From Humibacillus sp. DSM 29435 (GTDB lineage: Bacteria; Actinomycetota; Actinomycetes; Actinomycetales; Dermatophilaceae): DNA of 64,000 nt. Made by a program: the position numbers and the translations under genes. This document shows, one piece after another, positions 8,058-16,636 of this stretch. The DNA lies in NCBI RefSeq assembly GCF_001758225.1, contig NZ_MAST01000009.1, positions 62,001 to 126,000 of the forward strand. The letters are read 5' to 3'. The notes under the pieces were generated by a model. That model was not told the origin of the DNA, did not search any database, and saw nothing but the letters and a program-made list of their open reading frames with translations. The number at the start of each line of letters is the position of its first letter. Position 1 is the first letter of the stretch.

Positions 8058-9287
8058 TCAGCCGGCGTGCACGTGGATCGTGCGTCCGATGTCGTCGAGC
8101 ATGGCGTGGGCGGCGTCGTAGTCGGGGTGGCGCAGCCGCACGTAGGCGTTGGCCATGTAACCGGCCTCGACGGCCTGCGTGCCGTGGCCCTCCGGCGGGA
8201 AGTGCCCGTCGATGATCCACTCGCCGTAGCGGGCCTGCATCTCGTCGACGCCGCTGTACCCCGCGATCTGACCGTCGTGGTCGGGCCGCAGCGCGACGAT
8301 GCCGGCTGCATACGACCGCTTCATCGCCTGCTCGGGAGCGCGGTGGGTGATGACGTGCGCCCACTCGCGGTAGACGTCGACCTCGTTGGCGGCCGAGTAC
8401 AGGTCCCACGCGCCGACGCCCGGCGGCCGGCATCCGATCTCGCTGAACTTCAGGCCCTTAGGGCCGTAGAACCACTCCATGTGCGTGGCCGACGTCTCGA
8501 TGCCGAGGGCCTCGATGACGCGGTGGCCGAGCTCGCGCACCTCCCGGTAGAAGTCGTTGCTCGGGTCGTCGATGCGGTTGGTCGTGATGAACTGCGGCGA
8601 GATCCAGCGGTGGCGCATCGCCTCGAGCACGTTGGGGTAGTAGTGCGTGGCCCAGTCGTGCACCACGGCCCCGTCGAGGGTGATGGTGTCGTAGAAGCCC
8701 TCGTGCCCTTCGACGAACTCCTCGATCGCGATCGAGGTGGCGCCCTCGGCCGCGAACGACTGCAGGGCTCGCATGAGGTCTTCGTCGTTGTCGACGCGGC
8801 TCGTGCCCTGCGCGCCGGCGCCACTGCGCGGCTTGAGGATCAACGGGTACCCGACCTGGTCGGCGAAGGCGTGCGCCTCCGCGGCGGAGTCGACGGCGGC
8901 GCTCGCGGCCGTCGGCACTCCCACCTGCCGCAGCGCCTCCTTCATCGAGGGCTTGTCGCGGCAGAGCCACGTGGTGCGCACGCTCGTTCCGGGGATGCCG
9001 GTCGCCTCGCGCACGTGCGCAGCCGGCATGGTGTGTGCCTCGACCGTCGCCTCGAGGCCGTCGACCCACACGTGGTCCTGGATGTGGCGTACCGCCTCGA
9101 CCATCTGGTCGACGTTCGTGACGGAGCCGACGCGGTAGTAGCCGCTCATCGCGTCGCGCAGGTCGTCGCCGAGATGCCCCTCCTCCGACTCGCCGATGCC
9201 GTAGACGTTCGCCCCCACGGAGGCGAGCGCGTGCACGAACCGACGCTGGTTCGCCGGAAAGCCGGGCTCGACGAAGATGATGTTCAC
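8058..9287 (-). CDS. ATP-grasp domain ligase
   Basis: A 409-residue protein of biotin-carboxylase-like ATP-grasp type. A Rossmann-like pre-ATP-grasp N terminus (MNIIFVEPGFPANQRRFV) is followed by the ATP-binding Lys/Gly loop YPLILKPRSGAGAQGTSRV and the metal-binding end motif FSEIGCRPPGVGAW. These enzymes use ATP to make an acyl phosphate and join a carboxylate to an amine or thiol. It is first in an operon with an S51-like protein and two esterases. No carrier protein or biotinylation site is present. The product is unknown. Confidence 0.9.
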   Translation of the reverse strand: MNIIFVEPGFPANQRRFVHALASVGANVYGIGESEEGHLGDDLRDAMSGYYRVGSVTNVDQMVEAVRHIQDHVWVDGLEATVEAHTMPAAHVREATGIPGTSVRTTWLCRDKPSMKEALRQVGVPTAASAAVDSAAEAHAFADQVGYPLILKPRSGAGAQGTSRVDNDEDLMRALQSFAAEGATSIAIEEFVEGHEGFYDTITLDGAVVHDWATHYYPNVLEAMRHRWISPQFITTNRIDDPSNDFYREVRELGHRVIEALGIETSATHMEWFYGPKGLKFSEIGCRPPGVGAWDLYSAANEVDVYREWAHVITHRAPEQAMKRSYAAGIVALRPDHDGQIAGYSGVDEMQARYGEWIIDGHFPPEGHGTQAVEAGYMANAYVRLRHPDYDAAHAMLDDIGRTIHVHAG

Positions 9288-9454
9288 GAGCCGACTCTAG
9301 GGGGCGGCGCGGCCCCCCGCCATGCGGCATCCGCCCCGGCCGGGGGTGCATTCATCCGAAACGGGTGAGCGAGGGTGCTTCGCTTTGTGGTCGCCGGGCG
9401 CGAAACTGTGGTGATGGCGCATCCCGTGCCGTCTCTGACCTCTCGGAGGCTGTC

Positions 9455-10039
9455 GTGACGACCCCAAGCCCCAGCGTTCCGCCCCGCTCTGCGACGCCGG
9501 TGGCGATGCCCGCCATGGGCCCGGCCGGGATCGGCATGGGGGCGGTGTCGATCATCATCGGCATTCTCGTGCTCGCCTGGCCGGGCGCGACCCTGCTCGT
9601 GGTTGCGGTGCTCTTCGGCATCCAGCTCATCGTTCTCGGCGCCCTGCGCATCGCGCTGAGCAGTGTCGCGCCGGCCGAACCACCATGGCTCAAGCCGCTG
9701 GTCATCGTGATGGGCGTGCTCACCGTCATCGCCGGCATCATCTGCCTGCTGCGACCCGGCACCTCACTGCTCGTCATCGCCATCTTCCTCGCGATCGGCT
9801 GGATCTTCGAAGGCATCGCCGCCCTCGCCCAGTCCGTCATGGCCGACCGCTCGGTCGGGGCACGCATCTTCTTCATCATCAGCGGCACCATCTCGCTCGT
9901 CGCCGGCCTCGTCGTCGCGCTCTTCCCGCGCGACTCCCTCGAGCTACTGACCCGCTTCGGCGGCATCCTGCTGGTCATCATCGGTATCGCCGAAGTGATC
10001 GCGGCCGTCATGGCCAGACGCCTCACCGCTACGCGCTGA
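9455..10039 (+). CDS. HdeD/DUF308-like membrane protein
   Basis: A 194-residue protein with six hydrophobic segments in pairs (GMGAVSIIIGILVLAWPG, LLVVAVLFGIQLIVLGALR, LVIVMGVLTVIAGIICLL and so on), the layout of HdeD/DUF308 proteins, which in enterobacteria relate to acid tolerance. GTG at 9455 is chosen for the GGAGG five bases upstream. The last 98 codons and the first arm of the terminator are duplicated at 17741-18092. This copy is the intact one. Confidence 0.85.
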   Translation: MTTPSPSVPPRSATPVAMPAMGPAGIGMGAVSIIIGILVLAWPGATLLVVAVLFGIQLIVLGALRIALSSVAPAEPPWLKPLVIVMGVLTVIAGIICLLRPGTSLLVIAIFLAIGWIFEGIAALAQSVMADRSVGARIFFIISGTISLVAGLVVALFPRDSLELLTRFGGILLVIIGIAEVIAAVMARRLTATR

Positions 10040-10095
10040 CCACCCGCTCAACGACGGAGCGGCCCCCGATCACGTGAGGGCCGAGGGTCCGGAAC
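9744..10095. repeat. Left copy of 352-bp direct repeat
   Basis: The 352 bases from mid-hdeD to base 14 of the 15-base left arm of the terminator recur at 17741-18092 in the same orientation. I compared the lines by eye and saw no mismatch. Both edges are sharp. Confidence 0.95.
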
Positions 10096-10115
10096 CGCCT
10101 GGTTCCGGACCCTCG
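10082..10115. terminator. hdeD terminator, 15-bp stem
   Basis: CGAGGGTCCGGAACC pairs perfectly with GGTTCCGGACCCTCG around the loop GCCT. It follows the hdeD stop by 42 bp. The direct repeat ends inside the left arm of this stem. Confidence 0.8.
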
Positions 10116-10170
10116 CCACGCCGGCTCGCGTCTCACCCCTGCTCGGGCTCGTCGTCGAACCCGGCGACCG

Positions 10171-11217
10171 TCAGAAGGGGAAGCTGGTCAGGTTCTCCGG
10201 TGTGACGATCGTGGGCTCACCGAGGAGCACCACCCCGTCAGCACCAACCGTGAACTTGCCGAGTCCGTCGACGGTGTAGCTGGTGCCTTCCTTGGGCTCG
10301 ATCTTGCACTGCGCGTACATCTTCGCGGTGTTGAACGCAAGGGTGCCGAGGTTGCCGACGTTCCACCAGACAGCCTGCACGTTGCCGGTCTTGATGTACT
10401 GGCTGATGAGCGTTACCGGGGCCAGGCCAGAGATCTTGACGCGTCCGAGGTCACCGCTCTGAGTGAGCGCCTCAGCGGCGGCCGGCAGACCGATACCAGC
10501 CGGGACGATGATCCCCTTCAGCTTCGGGTAGGCCTGAACGAGCTCCTTGGCCTTCTGCGCGTTGACGTCGGCCTTCTCCTCGCCGTAGGCCACGGTCACG
10601 AGCTTCATCTTCGCGTAGGCCGGGTCCTTGGCGAGCTTGGCCTTGATGCTGGCGATCCAGGCGTTCTGGTTCACCGCGGTCTGCGTTGACGAAAGGATCG
10701 CGAACTCCCCTTCGTTGTTCATCATCTTGGCCATAGACATCAGCATCTGGTCACCGATCTTGCTGGTGTCGGCCTGGTTCAGGAAGAACCCACGCGACTC
10801 CGGTGCGATGTCCGAGTCCCAGGACACGACTTTGATCCCGGCCGCCTTGGCCTTCGCGAGGGCGGCAGAGGTGCTGTTCAGATCGCTACCGGAGATCATG
10901 ATCGCGTTGACGTTCTGCGAGATGAGCTGATTGACGAACGGGATCTGGGCTGCACCGGTCGCGTCGCTGGGTGAGGTGTAGATGACGGTAGAGCCGTCCT
11001 TCGCAGCAGCAGCCTCAGCGGCCTTCTTGACGGTGACCATGTAGGGGTCGGTGCCGAGCTTGGGGATGATCCCGACCTTGACGGGTCCGGTGACGCACTT
11101 GCCACCCGCCTGTCCGGTACCGCTGGCATCTGGGGTGGTGGCCGAGGCGCAAGCGGTCAGGGAGAAGGCCAAGATGGTGGCTCCTCCGAGAGTGGCTGAC
11201 TTGAATATGCGGTTCAT
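10171..11217 (-). CDS. Sugar ABC transporter substrate-binding lipoprotein
   Basis: A 348-residue protein with a lipoprotein signal ending in the lipobox LTAC (Cys23). The mature part is a type I periplasmic-binding fold (VGIIPKLGTDPYMVTVKKA, IMISGSDLNSTSAALAKAKA, KVVSWDSDI), closest in feel to the RhaS/LsrB group. It would capture a monosaccharide at the outer face of the membrane and hand it to the two permeases. It is last in the operon, after a 99-bp gap that could hold its own promoter. AAGGAAG lies before the ATG. Confidence 0.9.
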   Translation of the reverse strand: MNRIFKSATLGGATILAFSLTACASATTPDASGTGQAGGKCVTGPVKVGIIPKLGTDPYMVTVKKAAEAAAAKDGSTVIYTSPSDATGAAQIPFVNQLISQNVNAIMISGSDLNSTSAALAKAKAAGIKVVSWDSDIAPESRGFFLNQADTSKIGDQMLMSMAKMMNNEGEFAILSSTQTAVNQNAWIASIKAKLAKDPAYAKMKLVTVAYGEEKADVNAQKAKELVQAYPKLKGIIVPAGIGLPAAAEALTQSGDLGRVKISGLAPVTLISQYIKTGNVQAVWWNVGNLGTLAFNTAKMYAQCKIEPKEGTSYTVDGLGKFTVGADGVVLLGEPTIVTPENLTSFPF

Positions 11218-11316
11218 GATGCTTCCTTACGGGTGGGATGGCAGGACGGATATCCTGGTTGCCGGTTCGGGGTGTGCGGATTTTCGTAGGTCTGCGATGC
11301 CCGGGGCGGCTGCGTG

Positions 11317-12321
11317 TCACGCAGGCGACGGGCCAGATCCGAGGGCTGACTTGCGGCGGTTACGGACCGAGCCGATGAGCTGCTGGAAGAGGTTTGTCAC
11401 CAGAAGGCTCAGGATGAGCACGCCCCCGACGGCAATGCCTTGGGTGTAGCCGCTGACGTTCTCCAGCTGCAGCGACTTGCGCAGCGTCATGATGAGGACG
11501 CTCGCCAGGAAGACTCCGGTAATACGTCCCTTGCCGCCGAGCACGCTGACGCCACCGAGGAAGGCCACGGTGATGACGTCGAGCTCGACGCCCAGAGCCC
11601 CGTCGGGAGCGATCTGGCTCGTGATCCCGATGTTGATCAGACCAGCAAGAGCGGCCACGACTCCGGAGATCGTGAACAGGACGAAACGGATGCGCGTGAC
11701 GTGGATACCGCTGTAGTGGGCGGTGTCAGGGTTACCTCCGATGGCGTAGATCCGTCTGCCGACGGTGCCGCGGTGAAGTACGACGGCGAAGACGACAGAC
11801 AGGACGAGGAAGGGCACGATCGCCCAAGGGACGATCAGACCAGGGATGTTGTTGTTGCCGAGCGCGGCGAAAAAGTCGGGAACCGGCGAGATCGGCGTTC
11901 CCCCGAGGAGGACGTAGCAAAGCCCCCGGAACAGGGCCAAGGTCCCGAGGGTGACCAGCAGCGCCGGCAATCCGAGGAGCGCGACGAAGAACCCGTTGAT
12001 GGCGCCACAGAGGACCCCAGCGAGCAGAGCAACGATGATGACGACGGGCAGCGACTGGCCAGCTTGAATGGCCAGCCCGCCTGCTACCGAGGAGAGTCCA
12101 GCGATGCTGGCCACGGAGATATCGATGTCGCGCACGATCACGAGCAGTGCCATCGGCAGAGCCATCAGCGCAGCGGGTGCGAAGGTTGCCAGGGCGGTCG
12201 AGATGCTGAACGGCTGGGTGAACCCAGGAACGACGGCCGCGGCGAGGACGAGAGTGACCACCACGAGGATCAACAGGATGAACTCCCAGGATTTGAGCTG
12301 GGCGATCAGTTTGGCCTTCAT
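11317..12321 (-). CDS. Sugar ABC transporter permease (RbsC-like)
   Basis: A 334-residue membrane protein with about nine to ten hydrophobic segments and the RbsC-family signature FLGGVSVLGGKGRITGVFLA, plus the cytoplasmic GRRIYAIGGNPDTAHYSGI loop that contacts the ATPase. It probably pairs with the permease domain of the adjacent fused protein to form a heterodimeric channel. Its ATG overlaps the stop of that gene by 4 bp (ATGA). Confidence 0.92.
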   Translation of the reverse strand: MKAKLIAQLKSWEFILLILVVVTLVLAAAVVPGFTQPFSISTALATFAPAALMALPMALLVIVRDIDISVASIAGLSSVAGGLAIQAGQSLPVVIIVALLAGVLCGAINGFFVALLGLPALLVTLGTLALFRGLCYVLLGGTPISPVPDFFAALGNNNIPGLIVPWAIVPFLVLSVVFAVVLHRGTVGRRIYAIGGNPDTAHYSGIHVTRIRFVLFTISGVVAALAGLINIGITSQIAPDGALGVELDVITVAFLGGVSVLGGKGRITGVFLASVLIMTLRKSLQLENVSGYTQGIAVGGVLILSLLVTNLFQQLIGSVRNRRKSALGSGPSPA

Positions 12322-14945
12322 GCTCGTGCTCCTCGCATCTGTTGTGCGCTACGCCGCGACAGGATGGTGTCGATCAGGACTGTGAGCAGAATTGCGCCGC
12401 CGAAGAAGGCTTGTAGGTAGGAGGGGTTGATGCGAGCGACGGTGATGGCGTTCTGGATGATGATCAAACCGATCGTCCCCAGCAGAACGCCGCTCACGGA
12501 CCCTGCACCACCCCGCAGCGAGACGCCGCCGACAACGACGGACGCGACCAGAGTGAGCTCGAGCCCGTAAGCCAGCTGTCCGTCCACGGTGGCGAAGTGA
12601 GAGGCCCACATGGCGCCAGCGAACCCAGCGAGGGTGCCGGAGATGAGAAAAGCCGCGAACGTGCGGGCTTGGGTCTTGATACCGATCAGGTCGGCCCCGT
12701 CGGGGTTGGACCCGGTGGCGTAGATATCGCGTCCGAACCTGGTCCATCGCAGGAAGCCCGCGAAGAGCAGAAACAGGATCAGGCCGATCCAGACCAGCAG
12801 GGAGATTCCGAGGAGCTTGCCTGCAGTCCAGGACAGCCACTGCGAGGGCACCATGCCCGAGGAGATCTGCTGTCCGTCTGAGAGGATCGCGTCTACCCCC
12901 CGGAAGATGGCCAGGGTGCCGAGCGTGACGACGATCGAAGGCACGCGTCCGTAGGCCACGATCACCCCGTTGAAGGCGCCGCAGAGCAGGCCGACGCCGA
13001 TCGCCACAACGATTCCAAGGATGGCCGGGGCGTTGGGCATGTTGCTCATCGTCGATGCGGACACATAGGCGGCCAGGCCGATGATCGAACCCAGGGAGAG
13101 ATCAATGTTGCGCGTCAGCATCACGACCATCTGGCCGAGGCAAGCGACCCCGTAGAGCGCGGTGGTGACCCCGAGGTCACCGATGTTCGACGGGCTGAGC
13201 AGGTTCGGGTTGATGATGCCCAGGGGAAGCAGGACGAGCAGGATGGCGGCGAAGAGACCGAACTCTCGTCGAGCGACGATCTTGCGCCACCAGGGTCGCT
13301 TCTTCTGCGTGATGCTGACCAGCTCGGTCTTCTTCTTCTCCTCCTCGACCTCCAGCTCCTCGAGGTCCGAGTCGGAAATGGCTCCAAGCTTGGTGCTCGA
13401 CTCGAGCACACCCGTGGCGGCCAGCCCGATGTCGATCTGGTTGGCCGTCTCAGCGTCGAACTGCGCCGTGATCCGGCCTTGGTACATAACGTAGATCCGG
13501 TCGCAGGTACCCAGCAGCTCAGGCATATCTGAGGAGATCATCAGGATCGCCAGGCCTTGCTCGGCCAGGTCGGCGACGATGTGGTGCACCTCGGCCTTGG
13601 CCTGGATGTCGACGCCTTGCGTAGGTTCGTCCAGAATCAACAGTTTGGGGTTGGTGGCCAGCCATTTGGCCAGCACGACCTTCTGTTGGTTGCCTCCGGA
13701 GAGGTTACCGATGGGCTGGGCATAGTTCGCGAACTTCAGTCGCATTCGTTGTAGCGGTCCGTCGACCAGGGCGAACTCGGCGCGCCGTTGGATCAGGCCC
13801 AGCCGTGACGCCTCCGCGACCATCGGGAGGGTGGCGTTGTCGAGGATCGAGAAGTCCTCAATGATGCTCTGCCCGCGGCGGTCCTCGGAGACGTAGGCAA
13901 TGCCGTGCGACAGAGCGGCTGCTGGTGACGGAATCCGCAGAGTTTTGCCGTTGAGCTGGATCTGGCCGTGGCTGGGCTTGTCGATCCCGAACACCGCGCG
14001 GGCGACTTCCGTGCGGCCGGCACCGACCAATCCAGCCAGTCCGACGATCTCCCCGGCACGCACTTCGATGCTGACGTCCGAGAAGTTTCCGGCCACGCTG
14101 AGGTCGTCCAGCTGCAGCACAACGTCGCCGATGGTGGCGACCTTCGCGGGGTAGACATCGGTCAGCTCGCGGCCGACCATGAGCTCGACGATGTGCTGCT
14201 GGGTGGTGTCCGGGGTCAGCAGATCAGCGACCCACTGCCCGTCGCGCATGACGGTGATCCGGTCGGACACGGCCATGATCTCCTCGAGCCGGTGGCCGAC
14301 GAAGAGCATCGCGACGCCGTGGGCCTTCAGGTTCTCGATCACCTTGAACAGCCGGTCGGTCTCCCCGATGGTCAACGAGGCGGTGGGTTCGTCGAGGATA
14401 AGGATGCGGGCGTCAAAGGCAAGGGCTTTGGCGATCTCAACCAGCTGCTGCTCGGAGGTACTCAGCAACCCGGTAGTCAGGCCCGGGTCCACCTTCAACC
14501 CCAGCATCTCGAGCCACTTGCGTGCTTCATCTCGCATTTGCGCGTGGTCAAGAAGACCGAACCTGGACGTGAGTGGCTGCCCGGCGTAGACGTTCTCATA
14601 GATCGGTAGGTCTGGGAACAGGCCTGGGTGTTGGTGGACGACGGCAATGCCCAGGCGCTGGGCGTCCAAGGGGGTCCGCAGCTCGACTTCCTCCCCGTTG
14701 ATCCGGATCGCTCCTTCGCTGGGGTGGTAGACACCACCCAGCATCTTTACGCAGGTGCTCTTGCCCGCGCCGTTCTCCCCGACCAGGGCCAGAACCTCTC
14801 CACTTCGCATCGAGAGCGAGAGCTGGCGGACTGCGTAGTTGGACTCGAACCGTTTTGACACACCGACCAGCTCGGCTACGACGCGTGAGTGCCCTCCGGT
14901 GTCGTGCTGGTCTTCGTCGATTCGGTCTGGCGAACTGGCAGTCAT
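12318..14945 (-). CDS. Fused sugar ABC transporter ATPase-permease
   Basis: An 875-residue protein joining two usually separate subunits. Residues 1-520 are an RbsA-type tandem ATPase: Walker A GENGAGKST in the first half, then a second domain with LSGGNQQKVVLAKWL and LILDEPTQGVD. An acidic linker (DLEELEVEEEKKKTEL) follows. The last 330 residues are an RbsC-type permease with GRDIYATGSNPDGADLIGI and VVGGVSLRGGAGS. AGGAG precedes the ATG at 14945. The second N-terminal ATPase site is degenerate (LAGLVGAGRTE), as is usual for RbsA. Confidence 0.92.
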   Translation of the reverse strand: MTASSPDRIDEDQHDTGGHSRVVAELVGVSKRFESNYAVRQLSLSMRSGEVLALVGENGAGKSTCVKMLGGVYHPSEGAIRINGEEVELRTPLDAQRLGIAVVHQHPGLFPDLPIYENVYAGQPLTSRFGLLDHAQMRDEARKWLEMLGLKVDPGLTTGLLSTSEQQLVEIAKALAFDARILILDEPTASLTIGETDRLFKVIENLKAHGVAMLFVGHRLEEIMAVSDRITVMRDGQWVADLLTPDTTQQHIVELMVGRELTDVYPAKVATIGDVVLQLDDLSVAGNFSDVSIEVRAGEIVGLAGLVGAGRTEVARAVFGIDKPSHGQIQLNGKTLRIPSPAAALSHGIAYVSEDRRGQSIIEDFSILDNATLPMVAEASRLGLIQRRAEFALVDGPLQRMRLKFANYAQPIGNLSGGNQQKVVLAKWLATNPKLLILDEPTQGVDIQAKAEVHHIVADLAEQGLAILMISSDMPELLGTCDRIYVMYQGRITAQFDAETANQIDIGLAATGVLESSTKLGAISDSDLEELEVEEEKKKTELVSITQKKRPWWRKIVARREFGLFAAILLVLLPLGIINPNLLSPSNIGDLGVTTALYGVACLGQMVVMLTRNIDLSLGSIIGLAAYVSASTMSNMPNAPAILGIVVAIGVGLLCGAFNGVIVAYGRVPSIVVTLGTLAIFRGVDAILSDGQQISSGMVPSQWLSWTAGKLLGISLLVWIGLILFLLFAGFLRWTRFGRDIYATGSNPDGADLIGIKTQARTFAAFLISGTLAGFAGAMWASHFATVDGQLAYGLELTLVASVVVGGVSLRGGAGSVSGVLLGTIGLIIIQNAITVARINPSYLQAFFGGAILLTVLIDTILSRRSAQQMRGARA

Positions 14946-14991
14946 CTCGTCGCTCCTGCTCTGGTGGGGCAGCTCTGGGTCGGTCGGCGGG

Positions 14992-16527
14992 TCATGCGTA
15001 GCTCCTCTGCGCGCTGGCTTTAGAGGCGTCCACGGCGCGTGCACGTCGCACGGCGTGGAGAACTCGCTGGAACGTCTGGCGCCGATCGGCGTACACACCA
15101 GACCACTGCACGTTGGGGCGGGTCACCGGTAGCACCTCCGGCGCCGAGAGCGAGGAAATCGCGGTCTCGTCGAGGTACCCGGCAGCGCATGCCCCAAGCA
15201 GGGCCGCTCCGCGGCCGGACGCGTCGGGTACGTGGACCGTAGCCAGGGGGCGTCCGAGGATGTCGGCCAGCATCTGTTGCCAGGCGGCATGGGTGCTGCC
15301 GCCTCCCGCGATACGAAGGTGGCCGGTCTCCAGGTCGAGTCCTGTGAGGCTGTCCATAGCCTCGGCGAGAGTGAAGGCGACTCCCTCGAGCGCAGACCGA
15401 AGCAAGGCGATCCGGTGGTGGTGCGCATCCAGCCCGGTCCAGGCGCCTCGCATCGTGGGATCGAGGTACGGCGTACGCTCACCGGTCAGATGCGGCAGAA
15501 AGATGGGGTCGTCGTACAGCACGGGGGTCTTCGCTGAGTCGTACAGCTCAGCCCACGACGCACCCAGAACCTGGGTCACCCAGGAAAGGGCTAGGCCGCC
15601 GCTCTGCACTGCGGCCATCTCGTACCATCCGCGCGGCGTCGCGTCGCGGTAGAGATGAGTAACCGTTGAACCGGGCGCCCTCGGTAGCGCGGCGTGGAGC
15701 GGCACGATGATCTGCGCGCCGGTCCCGATGGTGATCTGGGCCTGGAGGTGACGCAGGCCAGTGCCGAACACCGCCGCGGCCGAGTCGGCGGCTCCCGCCG
15801 CGACGGGGGTACCCGGTGGCAGTCCCAACTCCTCGGCGACTGCTGGTAGCAGCGCTCCCGCATGGGAACCCGAGTGGGGCAGAAGCGGCGGCAGAATCTT
15901 GGGGTCCAGGCCCAGGATGCCCACCAGCTCCTCGTCCCAACCGTCGCCCAGGACGTCATAGAGCAGGGTCGCCGACGCGTCGCTGGGTTCAGACTCCACC
16001 CGGCCGGTCAGGCGGCTACGTACCCAGTCCTTCGGCTGCAGCGCCCACCGCGTCTGCTGGTAGCTGGACGGCTCGTTACGCATCAACCACACCAATATCG
16101 GGCCGGCCATCCCTGGCGCCAACGGGTTGGCCAACCGGGCTCTGACACGGTGGGGAAGGGCACGGTAAAGGGCGAGCTGATCAACCGCCCGGGAATCCGA
16201 CCACGTGACGGCTGGGCGCACCGGCCGCATCGCGGAGTCGGTGGTGACCAGTCCGTGCATCTGACCGGAAAGGCCAATTCCGCAGACCGTGTGGCCCACA
16301 CCGGCGGTGGCTTCTCGGACTGCTGACGTGATCGCCATCCACCACAGATCAGGGTCGGACTCTGACCAGGTCGAGAACGGGGTGTCAACGGGATAGCTCG
16401 ACCTGGCTCGGGCCAGTACCGCTCCTGAAGCGTCGGTCACTACGGCCTTGGCCGAGCTCGTACCAAGGTCAATTCCCAGAAACGTCGGCGGCTGATGCCC
16501 ACGGCGCATCGTGATCACCTCGGACAT
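14992..16527 (-). CDS. xylB: FGGY carbohydrate kinase, xylulokinase-like
   Basis: A 511-residue FGGY kinase. The N-terminal phosphate loop is FLGIDLGTSSAKAVV, the xylulokinase-type signature is GIGLSGQMHGLV, and the C-terminal adenosine site is RIAGGGSTHAAWQQMLADIL. It phosphorylates a pentulose or related sugar with ATP after uptake. It is the first gene of the transport operon and faces the LacI gene across two operators. No isomerase gene is in the block, so the imported sugar could be the ketose itself or the isomerase lies elsewhere. Confidence 0.88.
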   Translation of the reverse strand: MSEVITMRRGHQPPTFLGIDLGTSSAKAVVTDASGAVLARARSSYPVDTPFSTWSESDPDLWWMAITSAVREATAGVGHTVCGIGLSGQMHGLVTTDSAMRPVRPAVTWSDSRAVDQLALYRALPHRVRARLANPLAPGMAGPILVWLMRNEPSSYQQTRWALQPKDWVRSRLTGRVESEPSDASATLLYDVLGDGWDEELVGILGLDPKILPPLLPHSGSHAGALLPAVAEELGLPPGTPVAAGAADSAAAVFGTGLRHLQAQITIGTGAQIIVPLHAALPRAPGSTVTHLYRDATPRGWYEMAAVQSGGLALSWVTQVLGASWAELYDSAKTPVLYDDPIFLPHLTGERTPYLDPTMRGAWTGLDAHHHRIALLRSALEGVAFTLAEAMDSLTGLDLETGHLRIAGGGSTHAAWQQMLADILGRPLATVHVPDASGRGAALLGACAAGYLDETAISSLSAPEVLPVTRPNVQWSGVYADRRQTFQRVLHAVRRARAVDASKASAQRSYA

Positions 16528-16574
16528 CAGACCTCCTCATCCAGCAAATCGGGAATTTTCAGAACCGTAGACCC

Positions 16575-16617
16575 TTCGCAAACATTTGCGCAAGGGCTTG
16601 CGCAAACATTTACGCAA
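16575..16617. promoter_or_regulatory. Two LacI-type operators in divergent promoter region
   Basis: TTCGCAAACATTTGCGCAA (16575-16593) and TTGCGCAAACATTTACGCAA (16598-16617) are near-palindromic and nearly identical, about 23-24 bp centre to centre, or two helical turns. They sit in the 109 bp between the kinase start and the regulator start, ideal for control of both by the adjoining LacI protein. Confidence 0.75.
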
Positions 16618-16636
16618 CCCTTGCTACAGTCAGCGC

